Assembly (NCBI RefSeq): GCF_014337195.1
Contig: NZ_CP060634.1
Location: 1,178,001 to 1,242,000, forward strand
Length of the DNA stretch: 64,000 bases
Direction of reading: 5' to 3'
Origin: Qiania dongpingensis
GTDB taxonomy: Bacteria > Bacillota > Clostridia > Lachnospirales > Lachnospiraceae
The translations under genes and the position numbers were made by a program. Of the stretch, positions 7,751 to 19,978 are shown piece after piece; the first letter of the stretch is position 1; each line of letters opens with the position of its first letter. Under the pieces are notes generated by a model. That model made no database searches and had not been told where the DNA came from. It was given only the letters and a program-made list of their open reading frames with translations.

Positions 7751-8755
7751 ATGGGAATCACTGCAAAGGAGCTTGCGAAAAAATTGAAATTATCAGAAGC
7801 CGCCATTTCCATGGCCTTAAACGGGAAATCCGGGGTCAGCACTGAAACCCGCAGGACTGTGATAGAAGCCGCGGAAAAATACGGCTATGATTTTACCCGA
7901 ATTTCCGGCCGTACCAAAAACTGCGGTTCCATCACCTTCGCACTATACCGGAAACATGGGGCAATTGTTGCAGACACGCCTTTTTTTTCCGAATTGTCAG
8001 AGGGTATCCAGCAGAAATGCAAGGAAGAGGGGTATAAGCTTAATATCATTTATCTTTATGGAGATGAAACCATAGAAAATCAAATTGAGGATATTCAGTA
8101 TTCCGACTGTATCGGCCTGATTCTTCTAGGCACCGAAATGCACCCGGAGGATTTTGCGCCCTTTTCCAGCCTGAAGCTTCCATTGGTGCTTTTAGACGTA
8201 TACCTGGACAATGTCCAACGTGACTGCGTGCTGATCAATAACCTCCAGGGCGCCTACCGAGCCTGTGACTATCTGATCTCCCGCACCAAAAAGCAGCCCG
8301 GATATCTGCGCTCCTCCTATTCCATCAGCAATTTTGAAGAGCGGGCCGACGGCTTCTACAAAGCGGTCAGGGCACACGGCATGTCCTCCTCCAAATCCAT
8401 TGTCCATTCCCTCACCCCTTCCATTGAGGGAGCCTTCGCTGACATGTCCGAGATCATCCAGAGACAGGAGGAACTGGCGGAATGCTATTTTGCAGACAAT
8501 GATCTGATCGCCATCGGAGCCATGAAGGCACTGCAAAAGGCAGGCTACCGTATCCCGGATGATATCGCCATCATCGGATTCGATAACCTGCCTATGAGCA
8601 GCTACGTGGAGCCCTCTCTGACCACCATCAATGTACCAAAGCGCTATATGGGAGAGATGGGGGCGGAGCATTTAATTCATCTGCTGAACGCCCGTCAGTT
8701 TGTCCCTGTGAAGCTGGAAGTGGGCATCAACTTGGTGAAGCGGAGGTCGGTTTGA
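7751..8755 (+). CDS. LacI-family transcriptional regulator
   Basis: A 334-residue regulator. Residues 2-25 form the LacI helix-turn-helix and hinge entry (TAKELAKKLKLSEAAISMAL NGK, then VSTETRRTV), followed by a periplasmic-binding-type sensor domain with NNLQGAYRACDYLI, DNDLIAIGAMKALQKAGYRIPDD and IAIIGFDNLPMSSYVEPSLTTI, all typical of the family. It is divergent from the sugar operon and most likely represses it, with a sugar or sugar phosphate as inducer. ATG 7751 follows AGGAGGACACT. Confidence 0.9.
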   Translation: MGITAKELAKKLKLSEAAISMALNGKSGVSTETRRTVIEAAEKYGYDFTRISGRTKNCGSITFALYRKHGAIVADTPFFSELSEGIQQKCKEEGYKLNIIYLYGDETIENQIEDIQYSDCIGLILLGTEMHPEDFAPFSSLKLPLVLLDVYLDNVQRDCVLINNLQGAYRACDYLISRTKKQPGYLRSSYSISNFEERADGFYKAVRAHGMSSSKSIVHSLTPSIEGAFADMSEIIQRQEELAECYFADNDLIAIGAMKALQKAGYRIPDDIAIIGFDNLPMSSYVEPSLTTINVPKRYMGEMGAEHLIHLLNARQFVPVKLEVGINLVKRRSV

Positions 8756-8780
8756 AAAAAGTCCCTTAAACCATAACGTT

Positions 8781-8870
8781 TTACGGTGATGAGGAAAATA
8801 TTTTAGCTCTGTACTGCGACCTTGTCTTATCTCCGCAAACAGGACAATGTACCCATTCTGTATGTTCCAT
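8781..8870 (-). pseudogene. Truncated cysteine-rich KTR-domain protein
   Basis: A 29-codon frame starting MEHTEWVHCPVCGDKTRSQY matches the beginning of the small cysteine-rich KTR zinc-ribbon proteins carried by Tn916-like and other mobile elements (WVHCPVCGNKTR is the hallmark). It then runs into unrelated residues and a stop, losing the second CPxCK knuckle. It begins 14 bases after the upstream membrane-protein stop, in the same orientation. Confidence 0.6.
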
Positions 8871-8883
8871 ACTGAACCACTTT

Positions 8884-9363
8884 CTAATTTTCAATATCAA
8901 TACTCTTTTTGTGTTGAATATGTATACCAATATGACCGATCCCTAAGATAAACGTTGCTATCAACATATATATGACCTTTCCATAGATTCCCAACATAAA
9001 AAATGCGATAACCGGCAGAGCCGCCCCGGCAAGTGGTATACCTAAAAAGCTACTGTAAAAGTCTGATAATGTGCGTTCGCTCAGAAAATAACGAATCCAC
9101 CATGCTTCATACATTATCATTAAAATGAAAGCTACGATCAGCCATAAAGACCAGAGCGTCCATTTATGAATATTAAAACTGGAAAACACCAATGAACAGC
9201 AACAAGTCAATATTTCTCCCAATCTTTCAAAAACCAGTAAGATTTTATTTTCCTTTTTAGCTGTATATCCCTGTGGTATTCTTTTTGACCACATTACATT
9301 GGGAATAAATAACATCAACAAAAAAAGTAATCCTATATATGAAAATCCAAAATTTCCAAACAT
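8884..9363 (-). CDS. Multi-pass membrane protein, unknown function
   Basis: A 159-residue protein with four to five predicted membrane helices (about residues 5-22, 45-62, 68-88, 107-125, 128-145) and a charged loop near residues 28-42. I do not recognise a characterised family, though similar small membrane proteins occur in Clostridia beside mobile genes. ATG 9363 follows GGGGGATAACTGT. It precedes the truncated KTR gene and sits between 14-base direct repeats, suggesting it arrived with a mobile element. Confidence 0.65.
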   Translation of the reverse strand: MFGNFGFSYIGLLFLLMLFIPNVMWSKRIPQGYTAKKENKILLVFERLGEILTCCCSLVFSSFNIHKWTLWSLWLIVAFILMIMYEAWWIRYFLSERTLSDFYSSFLGIPLAGAALPVIAFFMLGIYGKVIYMLIATFILGIGHIGIHIQHKKSIDIEN

Positions 9364-9444
9364 ACAGTTATCCCCCGGCTAAAAGTTTTCTTGCTTCCTT
9401 ACATCATTCTAAATATGTTTGAAAGGTGCATAATAACGTGAAAA

Positions 9445-9479
9445 GACGGTACAGCCCTTGTAGGTGGGGCCATACCGCC
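9445..9479. terminator. Imperfect hairpin, possible terminator
   Basis: GACGGTACAGCCC and GGGGCCATACCGCC form a stem with a few mismatches and an 8-base loop. There is no clear T-run, so termination is only a possibility. It may be a leftover of the mobile patch. Confidence 0.3.
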
Positions 9480-9536
9480 TAATTTGAAATTACTTCCTTA
9501 TAACTAAAAACCATAACGTTTACAGGACTTCTAAAG

Positions 9537-9608
9537 CTCCCCGAGTAGGGCTCGAACCTACAACAACTCGGTTAACAGCCGAGTGCTCTACCATTGAGCT
9601 ATCGAGGA
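9537..9608 (-). tRNA. tRNA-Asn (GTT)
   Basis: Acceptor TCCTCGA pairs with TCGGGGA; anticodon loop CTGTTAA; lies about 95 bases beyond the 23S 3' end, where a 5S gene would normally be found. Confidence 0.95.
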
Positions 9609-9702
9609 TCATCTCTGAAGGTTAGTCTGCCCGCCTTCCGGCCTTCCCATACCTTCAAAACTGCACATTGTCATCCATCTGTCAAAGCCTTCCTAAACCG
9701 CC

Positions 9703-12592
<2,890 letters not shown>

Positions 12593-12755
12593 TTTCCCTC
12601 ACAGGTAGCGTCCCGTGAGCCTGGCTTAGGTTTTTGCTTTGTTTTGAAATTGAATTGGTTTAAATCATTTCAATTTTTGATGTCTTTTCCAATGTGCAGT
12701 TTTCAAGGTACGGCGTTTCTAAAAGCTCTCTTTTCTGCTTGAAAAAAGGCTTTCC

Positions 12756-12828
12756 TGGAGATGAAGGGATTCGAACCCTTGACCCCCTGCTTGCAAGGCA
12801 GGTGCTCTCCCAACTGAGCTACACCCCC
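12756..12828 (-). tRNA. tRNA-Ala (TGC)
   Basis: Acceptor GGGGGTG pairs with CATCTCC; anticodon loop CTTGCAA. Spacer tRNA of the rRNA operon, between tRNA-Ile and 23S. Confidence 0.95.
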
Positions 12829-12879
12829 ATACGGGCTTCTGGTCATCTCTATCGTTTTTTCTCTTTTGGTCTTTCTTTG

Positions 12880-12958
12880 ATCTTTCCTTGGTTCCTTCTT
12901 GCATGGGCTTAAGCGGGCCTTACCTCCTCAAGCTCATCTTTCCTTGGTCTTTCCTACA

Positions 12959-12972
<14 letters not shown>
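12880..12972 (-). repeat. Partial duplication of the tRNA-Ile 3' end and flank
   Basis: The segment 12936-12972 covers the tRNA-Ile 3' acceptor end (GGGCTTAAGTGG on the plus strand) and its downstream flank. It recurs imperfectly at 12880-12917 (GGGCTTAAGCGG, with the same ATCTTTCCTTGGT flank). The second copy lacks the rest of a cloverleaf, so it is a remnant, not a gene. Confidence 0.6.
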
Positions 12973-13032
<60 letters not shown>

Positions 13033-13040
13033 AAAATTCT

Positions 13041-13153
13041 GGCACCCACCTGCTCTCCCATGCCGTCTCCAGCATAGTACCATCGGCCGTTCAAGTCTTA
13101 ACCTTCGTGTTCGGGATGGGTACGGGTGTTTCCCCTGAACGTATCGGCACCAG
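13041..13153 (-). rRNA. rrf: 5S ribosomal RNA, between 16S and 23S
   Basis: The minus strand begins GGTGCCGATACGTTCAGGGG and contains the canonical CCCATCCCGAACACG loop and a GGTGGGTGCC 3' end pairing with the 5' end. It lies about 180 bases after 16S and directly before tRNA-Ile. No 5S is seen after 23S, so this is the operon's only copy. Confidence 0.93.
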
Positions 13154-13330
13154 AAATTCCGTTATCCAGTTGTAAGTGCACAGGCAGGATGGCCTGACCA
13201 GGAAGCTCGCTTCCTGAGGATGGGCTCCTCACCTGTATACGCGGCTCTGCCGCGAACGAGAGGGCTGCGCCCTCGAGGTGCACTTTCCCCGATAACTCAA
13301 CAGCATATTCCAACTCCCTTACTTCTTCTT

Positions 13331-14870
<1,540 letters not shown>

Positions 14871-15050
14871 CTGATCTCTTGGTCTTAAGATAAGCTCTAG
14901 CTTTTTCTTTATCCCATTTACTTACTTTTAAGGTCGATGCTCTCGCATCGGTTCTCTGAAACTTCTTTTTTAAGAATTTTCAGGGGTTGGAATATACTGT
15001 TCAGTTATCAAGGTTCTCTTGCCGGTTCTCCATTATGATAGAAAACCGAG

Positions 15051-15139
15051 CGGAGAAGGAGGGATTTGAACCCTCGCGCCGCTATTAACGACCTACTCCC
15101 TTTCCAGGGGAGCCCCTTCAGCCTCTTGGGTACTTCTCC
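15051..15139 (-). tRNA. tRNA-Ser (GGA)
   Basis: Class II tRNA with a long variable arm; acceptor GGAGAAG pairs with CTTCTCC; anticodon loop CTGGAAA. It lies about 180 bases before 16S in the same direction. Confidence 0.94.
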
Positions 15140-15211
15140 ATCAGCCTGAATCCATTTAATATCATAAAATCTTTTGTAGTTTTAGTTCCTGGACTTATGA
15201 AAAATCCTGCG

Positions 15212-15297
15212 CGGAGAGGGTGGGATTCGAACCCACGCGCCCTTGCGGACAAACGGTTTTCAAGACCGCCTCGTTATGACCACTTCGATACCTCTCC
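15212..15297 (-). tRNA. tRNA-Ser (TGA)
   Basis: Class II tRNA; acceptor GGAGAGG pairs with CCTCTCC; anticodon loop CTTGAAA. First RNA gene after the two tandem promoters. Confidence 0.94.
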
Positions 15298-15313
15298 AAA
15301 AGTGTGCTCAACT

Positions 15314-15342
15314 ACTTTACCACACCAGAAAAGGCTTGTCAA
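15314..15342 (-). promoter_or_regulatory. Promoter P2 of the tRNA-Ser/rRNA unit
   Basis: Minus strand TTGACA, 17-base spacer, TAAAGT, ending about 16 bases before tRNA-Ser(TGA). Consensus -35 and close spacing fit a stable-RNA promoter. Confidence 0.7.
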
Positions 15343-15417
15343 TAGAAAGTCTTCGATATTTTTAAAGAATTTCAAGAATTCGTTCATTTCCGTTCTCATG
15401 CCTACGCAACAGAGTTG

Positions 15418-15446
15418 ATTTTACCATTAATATTCCAATCTGTCAA
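15418..15446 (-). promoter_or_regulatory. Promoter P1 of the tRNA-Ser/rRNA unit
   Basis: Minus strand TTGACA, 17-base spacer, TAAAAT, 104 bases upstream of P2. Tandem strong promoters are usual for rRNA operons, and no comparable promoter was found directly before 16S. I infer that the Ser tRNAs and the rRNAs are cotranscribed. Confidence 0.65.
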
Positions 15447-15483
15447 TCCAAAAAACAAAAGTATTTAGGCATATTATAGCTGT

Positions 15484-15512
15484 TTGACAATTCTGTCATC
15501 AGATATTAGAAT
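15484..15512 (+). promoter_or_regulatory. Promoter of the methyltransferase gene
   Basis: TTGACA, 17-base spacer, TAGAAT, about 84 bases before the ATG at 15596. Divergent from the rRNA promoters. Confidence 0.65.
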
Positions 15513-15595
15513 AAATGAAAGTTACCCCGCAATTAATTACTTTTTGAAATAAATTTTACCACGGTATTTATATTGAAATAATAAGGGAGGTTAAT

Positions 15596-16390
15596 ATGGA
15601 AACGAACCAATATCTAATTGAACACTACAGCAATCATTACGATGAAGACAGCCGTCTTGAATCAAGGCATGGCTCAGTTGAGTTCCTCACAACAATGCAT
15701 TATATTTCCAACTATATAAAACCCGGCGACCGTGTGCTGGAGATTGGCGCAGGGACCGGACGATATTCCCATGCGCTGGCGCGTCAGGGATATAAGGTTG
15801 ACGCTGTTGAGTTGGTCGAACATAATATAGAAATATTCCGCCGAAATATCCGGCCGGAAGAAACAATATCTGTCGTACAAGGAAACGCTTTAGATCTGTC
15901 TATTTTTCCGGATAATAAATACGACATCACGCTGCTGTTGGGCCCGCTGTATCATCTATATAATAAAGAAGATAAACGGCAGGCTCTTAATGAAGCAATC
16001 CGCGTAACAAAACCGGGAGGCGTGATCTTTGCCGCCTATGTCATATCGGACGGTTGTCTCCTTGATGAGGGATTCAAACGCGGCAATATCAATGTATCGG
16101 AATATATTGAAAATGGATTGATCGACCCTCAGACCTTTGCGGCCAAATCCGAGCCAAAGGATCTTTTCGAGCTCGTCCGCAAAGAAGATATTGATGAACT
16201 GATGTCTGTCTTCCCTGTATCCCGTCTGCATTACGCCGCGTCAGATGGATGTGCCTTATTTATGCGTGAAGCGGTGGACGCAATGAATAGAGAAGAATTT
16301 GAGTTATATTTAAAATATCACCTTGCCACCTGCGAACGCGAAGACCTGCTTGGCGTTACTAGCCACGCGGTGGATATATTCAGAAAATAG
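15596..16390 (+). CDS. Class I SAM-dependent methyltransferase
   Basis: A 264-residue protein with a Rossmann methyltransferase core: motif I VLEIGAGTGRYSHALA (SAM glycine loop, about residues 45-60), acidic VDAVELVEHNIEIF after strand 2, then GNALDLSIF and the motif IV-like YDITLLLGPLYHL, and post-motif EAIRVTKPGGVIFAAYV. The substrate is not evident; small molecules are likely given the general Methyltransf_11/25 type. The start follows GGGAGGTTAAT. The GNAT gene follows after about 56 bases, so they may be coexpressed. Confidence 0.85.
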   Translation: METNQYLIEHYSNHYDEDSRLESRHGSVEFLTTMHYISNYIKPGDRVLEIGAGTGRYSHALARQGYKVDAVELVEHNIEIFRRNIRPEETISVVQGNALDLSIFPDNKYDITLLLGPLYHLYNKEDKRQALNEAIRVTKPGGVIFAAYVISDGCLLDEGFKRGNINVSEYIENGLIDPQTFAAKSEPKDLFELVRKEDIDELMSVFPVSRLHYAASDGCALFMREAVDAMNREEFELYLKYHLATCEREDLLGVTSHAVDIFRK

Positions 16391-16446
16391 ATAATTCGAA
16401 CGATATGCCATCACACAATCAATTATGGATTTCGGAGATAATGAGT

Positions 16447-17043
16447 ATGAATTTTAAAAACACCCCCAGATTGGAAACAGAAAGGCTGATACTGCGAAGA
16501 TTTGTTGAAGAAGACCTGAATGCTCTATTTGCAATTTACAAAGATGAAAAAGTAAATCAATACCTGCCGTGGTTTCCGCTGAAGACAATGGAAGAAGCCA
16601 GTTGTTTTTGGCAGAAACAATACGTCAGTGCTTACAGACTGGACCGCGCTTATAAATATGCGATTTGTTTGAAAGATAATAATATCCCAATCGGATATAT
16701 ACACGTAAGCATGGACGATAGTCATGACCTGGGTTATGGATTATGTGAGGAGTTTTGGCACAAAGGTATCGTGACCGAAGCAGCTAGGACAGTTATTGAA
16801 CGAGTTAAGGCAGATGGAATCCCCTACATCACCGCCACACATGACAAAAATAATCCCCGAAGCGGAGGTGTGATGATCCAGTCGGGTATGAGCTATCAAT
16901 ATTCATATGAGGAGCAATGGCAGCCCAAAGACATTTTTGTCATCTTTCGTATGTATCAGTTGAATCTGGATCATAAAAAGGACAGGGTATACAAAAAATA
17001 CTGGGATAATTCTGCCGTCCATTTTATAGAAAAAGAGGTGTGA
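16447..17043 (+). CDS. RimJ/RimL-type GNAT N-acetyltransferase
   Basis: A 198-residue acetyltransferase of the RimJ/RimL type: N-terminal LETERLILRRFVEEDLNALF, middle IPIGYIHVSMDD, CoA-loop region LGYGLCEEFWHKGIVTEAARTVIE, and HDKNNPRSGGVMIQSGMSYQ. Such enzymes acetylate ribosomal-protein N-termini or small amines; the substrate here is unknown. ATG 16447 has GGAG nine bases upstream. The upstream in-frame ATGs at 16405 and 16441 lack correctly spaced ribosome sites. Confidence 0.85.
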   Translation: MNFKNTPRLETERLILRRFVEEDLNALFAIYKDEKVNQYLPWFPLKTMEEASCFWQKQYVSAYRLDRAYKYAICLKDNNIPIGYIHVSMDDSHDLGYGLCEEFWHKGIVTEAARTVIERVKADGIPYITATHDKNNPRSGGVMIQSGMSYQYSYEEQWQPKDIFVIFRMYQLNLDHKKDRVYKKYWDNSAVHFIEKEV

Positions 17044-17065
17044 CTTCTTTTATTTGATTCCCCCC

Positions 17066-17094
17066 TTGTGACCGGAGGGCTTTTCGGGTATACT
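17066..17094 (+). promoter_or_regulatory. Promoter of the PurF-like gene
   Basis: TTGTGA, 17-base spacer, TATACT, 57 bases before the ATG at 17152. Confidence 0.5.
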
Positions 17095-17151
17095 GTTACT
17101 GTCATATAATGTCGTACTATAGTTATAAAATATTTTTATGCGGAGGATACT

Positions 17152-18558
17152 ATGGGAGGTTTTTTTGGTGTCGCTTCCAAAAGCGATTGTGTATTTGACT
17201 TATTTTTTGGCACCGATTATCATTCTCATCTTGGAACAAGGCGGGCCGGTATGGCAACCTATGATAAAGAAAAAGGGTTTGACCGGGCCATCCACAACAT
17301 AGAGAACACGCCGTTCCGGACTAAGTTCGACGGCGACGCCAACTCCATGCACGGCTGTTTCGGCATTGGCTGCATCTCCGATTACGAGCCTCAGCCCCTT
17401 GTCATCCATTCCCATCACGGCACATACGCCATCACTACGGTGGGAAAGATCAATAATTCTGACGCTATTGTAGAAAAGCTCCTACAGGCGTCCCATTCTC
17501 ATTTTTTTGAAATGCGGGGCGGTCTTATAAATGCCACAGAGCTGGTCGCCGCCATCATAAACCAGAAGGAAAATCTGATTGAGGGAATCCAGTACGCCCA
17601 GGAACTGATCGACGGCTCCATGACCATGCTGATCATGACCCCGAAGGGAATCTACGCCGCCAGGGACAAGCTGGGAAGGACCCCCGTCGCCATCGGCAGA
17701 AAAGAAGATTCCTTCTGCATTTCTTTTGAAAGTTTTGCGTACTTGAATCTCGGCTATTCCGAATATAAAGAGCTCGGCCCCGGCGAGATCGTCATCGTCA
17801 CTCCCGAATATGTCAGAACTCTCATCCAGCCTGGAAAGGACATGAAAATCTGTACCTTCCTGTGGGTGTATTACGGATACCCTTCCTCCTCCTATGAGGG
17901 AATCAGCGTAGAGGAGATGCGTTATCACTGCGGAGCCAAGCTTGCAAAACGGGATGATGTCCACCCGGATATCGTGGCCGGCGTACCAGACTCCGGTATC
18001 GCCCATGCCATCGGATACGCCAATGAATCGGGAATCCCCTTTTCCCGCCCCTTTATCAAATACACTCCCACCTGGCCTCGTTCTTTCATGCCTACCATCC
18101 AGACTCAGAGAAATCTGATAGCAAAGATGAAGCTGATCCCGGTGCACAACCTGATCCAGGACAGGCGTCTGCTGCTGATCGACGATTCCATTGTCCGCGG
18201 AACACAGATGCGGGAGACTACCCAGTTCCTATACCAGAGCGGCGCAAAGGAGGTCCATATCCGTCCTGCCTGTCCGCCCCTTTTATATGGATGTAAATAT
18301 CTGAATTTTTCCCGCTCAACCTCTGAGATGGATCTGATCACAAGACAGGTCATCCGGGAAATGGAAGGCAATGACAAGTTCGCCCATCTGGATCTGTATT
18401 CCAATCCGGAAACCAGCGAACATAAAGAAATGGTGAAGCACATCGGAGAACGGCTGTCCTTTACTTCTCTCCGCTATCACCGCCTGGATGATATGATAGA
18501 GTCCGTCGGCATCGACCGTGAGAAGCTGTGCACCTATTGCTGGGACGGCAGAGAATAA
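17152..18558 (+). CDS. PurF-like amidophosphoribosyltransferase paralogue lacking the N-terminal Cys
   Basis: A 468-residue homologue of glutamine PRPP amidotransferase with an N-terminal Ntn-glutaminase-like domain (about 1-230) and a C-terminal phosphoribosyltransferase domain. The PRPP motif RLLLIDDSIVRGTQ is intact, as are DVVAGVPDSGIAHAIGYA-type residues (VPDSG) and a C-terminal LCTYCWDG. True PurF exposes a catalytic cysteine at residue 1 of a CGVFG-type start. Here the protein begins MGGFFGVAS, so the glutaminase nucleophile is absent. It may use free ammonia, do another phosphoribosyl reaction, or be regulatory. It is not in a purine operon. The ATG follows GCGGAGGATACT, and no alternative start would restore the cysteine. 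Confidence 0.85.
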   Translation: MGGFFGVASKSDCVFDLFFGTDYHSHLGTRRAGMATYDKEKGFDRAIHNIENTPFRTKFDGDANSMHGCFGIGCISDYEPQPLVIHSHHGTYAITTVGKINNSDAIVEKLLQASHSHFFEMRGGLINATELVAAIINQKENLIEGIQYAQELIDGSMTMLIMTPKGIYAARDKLGRTPVAIGRKEDSFCISFESFAYLNLGYSEYKELGPGEIVIVTPEYVRTLIQPGKDMKICTFLWVYYGYPSSSYEGISVEEMRYHCGAKLAKRDDVHPDIVAGVPDSGIAHAIGYANESGIPFSRPFIKYTPTWPRSFMPTIQTQRNLIAKMKLIPVHNLIQDRRLLLIDDSIVRGTQMRETTQFLYQSGAKEVHIRPACPPLLYGCKYLNFSRSTSEMDLITRQVIREMEGNDKFAHLDLYSNPETSEHKEMVKHIGERLSFTSLRYHRLDDMIESVGIDREKLCTYCWDGRE

Positions 18559-18562
18559 ATGG

Positions 18563-18611
18563 AAAAAGGATATTTCAGACCATCGCCGTGGTCCTGAAAT
18601 ATCCTTTTTTT
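18563..18611. terminator. Bidirectional rho-independent terminator
   Basis: A long stem of AAAAAGGATATTTCAG with CTGAAATATCCTTTTTT closes between convergent genes, with an A-run on one side and a T-run on the other. It serves the PurF-like gene and the GNAT gene opposite. Confidence 0.9.
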
Positions 18612-18612
18612 G

Positions 18613-19113
18613 TTATATCGACGCCGCCATATTCACTAGCGTCCACTTTTCTCCGTGATAATCAAATTCATCTTTTAGAATTTCCTCCGTCCGAAAGCCG
18701 GCGCTCTCATAGCAATGCCTGGCCGCCGGATTGTTCTCAAAAACTCCCAGGGTGACACTTTTCATACCCAGGATCTCGCCAGCGTACTTAAGCCCCTGGG
18801 ACACCATGAGGCGCCCGATCCCCTTTCCCCGAAACTCCGGGGAGACCACGATAAAGCCAAAGTGGACACTGTTTCTTTCATAATCTGCCTTCCGCATCAT
18901 GATATGTCCTGCCAAACGCCCTCTATCATCCAGAGCCGCCATGATCCATCCGCAGCTGTCCTTTTCAAAACGCTCATAATAGTCCAGAAGCTGCTCCTGC
19001 GTCAGCGGATATGTGAATTTTCCGGCGCTCCATCTGGAAAACTCCTCTTCGTCCGAAAACCATCCCAAGAGTTCTTTTAATTCTTCTTTTTTCCAAGGTC
19101 TGAGCCGAATCAT
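18613..19113 (-). CDS. GNAT family N-acetyltransferase
   Basis: A 166-residue RimI/RimL-like acetyltransferase: IRLRPWKKEELKELLGWFSDEEEF at the N-terminus, FIVVSPEFRGKGIGRLMVSQG as the acetyl-CoA loop (R-G-K-G-I-G), and FENNPAARHCYESAGF as the C-terminal motif. The substrate is unknown. It lies 13 bases after ispD, likely cotranscribed. Confidence 0.85.
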   Translation of the reverse strand: MIRLRPWKKEELKELLGWFSDEEEFSRWSAGKFTYPLTQEQLLDYYERFEKDSCGWIMAALDDRGRLAGHIMMRKADYERNSVHFGFIVVSPEFRGKGIGRLMVSQGLKYAGEILGMKSVTLGVFENNPAARHCYESAGFRTEEILKDEFDYHGEKWTLVNMAASI

Positions 19114-19126
19114 ATTCCTTCCCCCT

Positions 19127-19882
19127 CTATAGCACTACTCCGTTTTGTCGCAGGCCTGCCTGCGTGTTTTCACTCACGTCCCGTTCCCTCAAAAACGCCT
19201 CGGCCGCCGCGATGTCCTCCGGAGTCGTCACCTTTATGTTTCGGTAATCTCCTTCCACCAGCTTCGCTCTTTTTCTGAGAAAGATCTCCGCCAGCATGGT
19301 ATCATCCGTCACCGAAATGCGGTAACTGCCCTGTCTGAACCTCCTGTGTGCTTCCAAAATGACCGGATACGAAAATCCCTGGGGCGTATGGATGGTCCAG
19401 AGACTTCCCCGCTCCGGCGTATCCACGGCCATCCCGCTCTCATCTGAAATCTTAATGGTATCCTTCACCGGCATCCCTGTCGTACAGCTGTCATAGGTCA
19501 TCGCTCCGTCCAGGACCCGGGAAATGATCTCCGGCGTCACCATCGGCCTCGCTCCGTCATGAATCAGCACATAACTGCAGTCATCCGCCGCAAGCAGGCC
19601 CGCATAAACGGAATCGTATCGTTCCTGTCCCCCGGAAATGATCTTGGCCACCTTTTGAAATCCATACTTTTCTACAATCTGGCGCTGGCAGTATTCCATA
19701 TCCTGTTCCCCCGCCACCAAGATGATCTCATCCACACAGCTTTCCTCAAAAGCCTTCAGAGAATAATAAAGCACCTCATGCCCTCTGATCCTCAGATATT
19801 GTTTCGGCACATCGGTCCCCATCCGTTTTCCCTGCCCCGCGGCCAGAATAACAGCCGTCACCTTTTCGTATCCCATATCCAT
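19127..19882 (-). CDS. ispD: 2-C-methyl-D-erythritol 4-phosphate cytidylyltransferase
   Basis: Transfers CMP from CTP to methylerythritol phosphate, step three of the MEP isoprenoid pathway. Visible: nucleotide-binding VILAAGQGKRMG with PKQYL, ISGGQERYDSVYAGL, VLIHDGARPMV, PVKDTIK, WTIHTPQGF, VTDDTMLAE and a C-terminal NIKVTTPEDIAAAEAFL. About 251 residues, slightly longer than usual. ATG 19882 or ATG 19876 are both possible; the frame open to 19927 has no ribosome site. The family also contains ribitol-5-phosphate cytidylyltransferases (TarI-like), which I consider less likely but cannot exclude. Confidence 0.82.
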   Translation of the reverse strand: MDMGYEKVTAVILAAGQGKRMGTDVPKQYLRIRGHEVLYYSLKAFEESCVDEIILVAGEQDMEYCQRQIVEKYGFQKVAKIISGGQERYDSVYAGLLAADDCSYVLIHDGARPMVTPEIISRVLDGAMTYDSCTTGMPVKDTIKISDESGMAVDTPERGSLWTIHTPQGFSYPVILEAHRRFRQGSYRISVTDDTMLAEIFLRKRAKLVEGDYRNIKVTTPEDIAAAEAFLRERDVSENTQAGLRQNGVVL

Positions 19883-19978
19883 TGTCCCTTTCGTTTCTCT
19901 CTGGCAGCCGGGCTGCCGATACCGCACACTCCCTGCGGGGTGTTATATATTTCATATCTTCTATCATTTATAAATAGT

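Larger units (their letters stand above)
8768..9521. repeat. 14-base direct repeats bounding a small accessory patch
   Basis: AAACCATAACGTTT occurs at 8768-8781 and again in direct orientation at 9508-9521. Between them lie a truncated KTR-type gene, a membrane protein gene and a hairpin. The repeat could be a leftover of insertion, duplication or site-specific recombination. No integrase or transposase is present. Confidence 0.5.
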
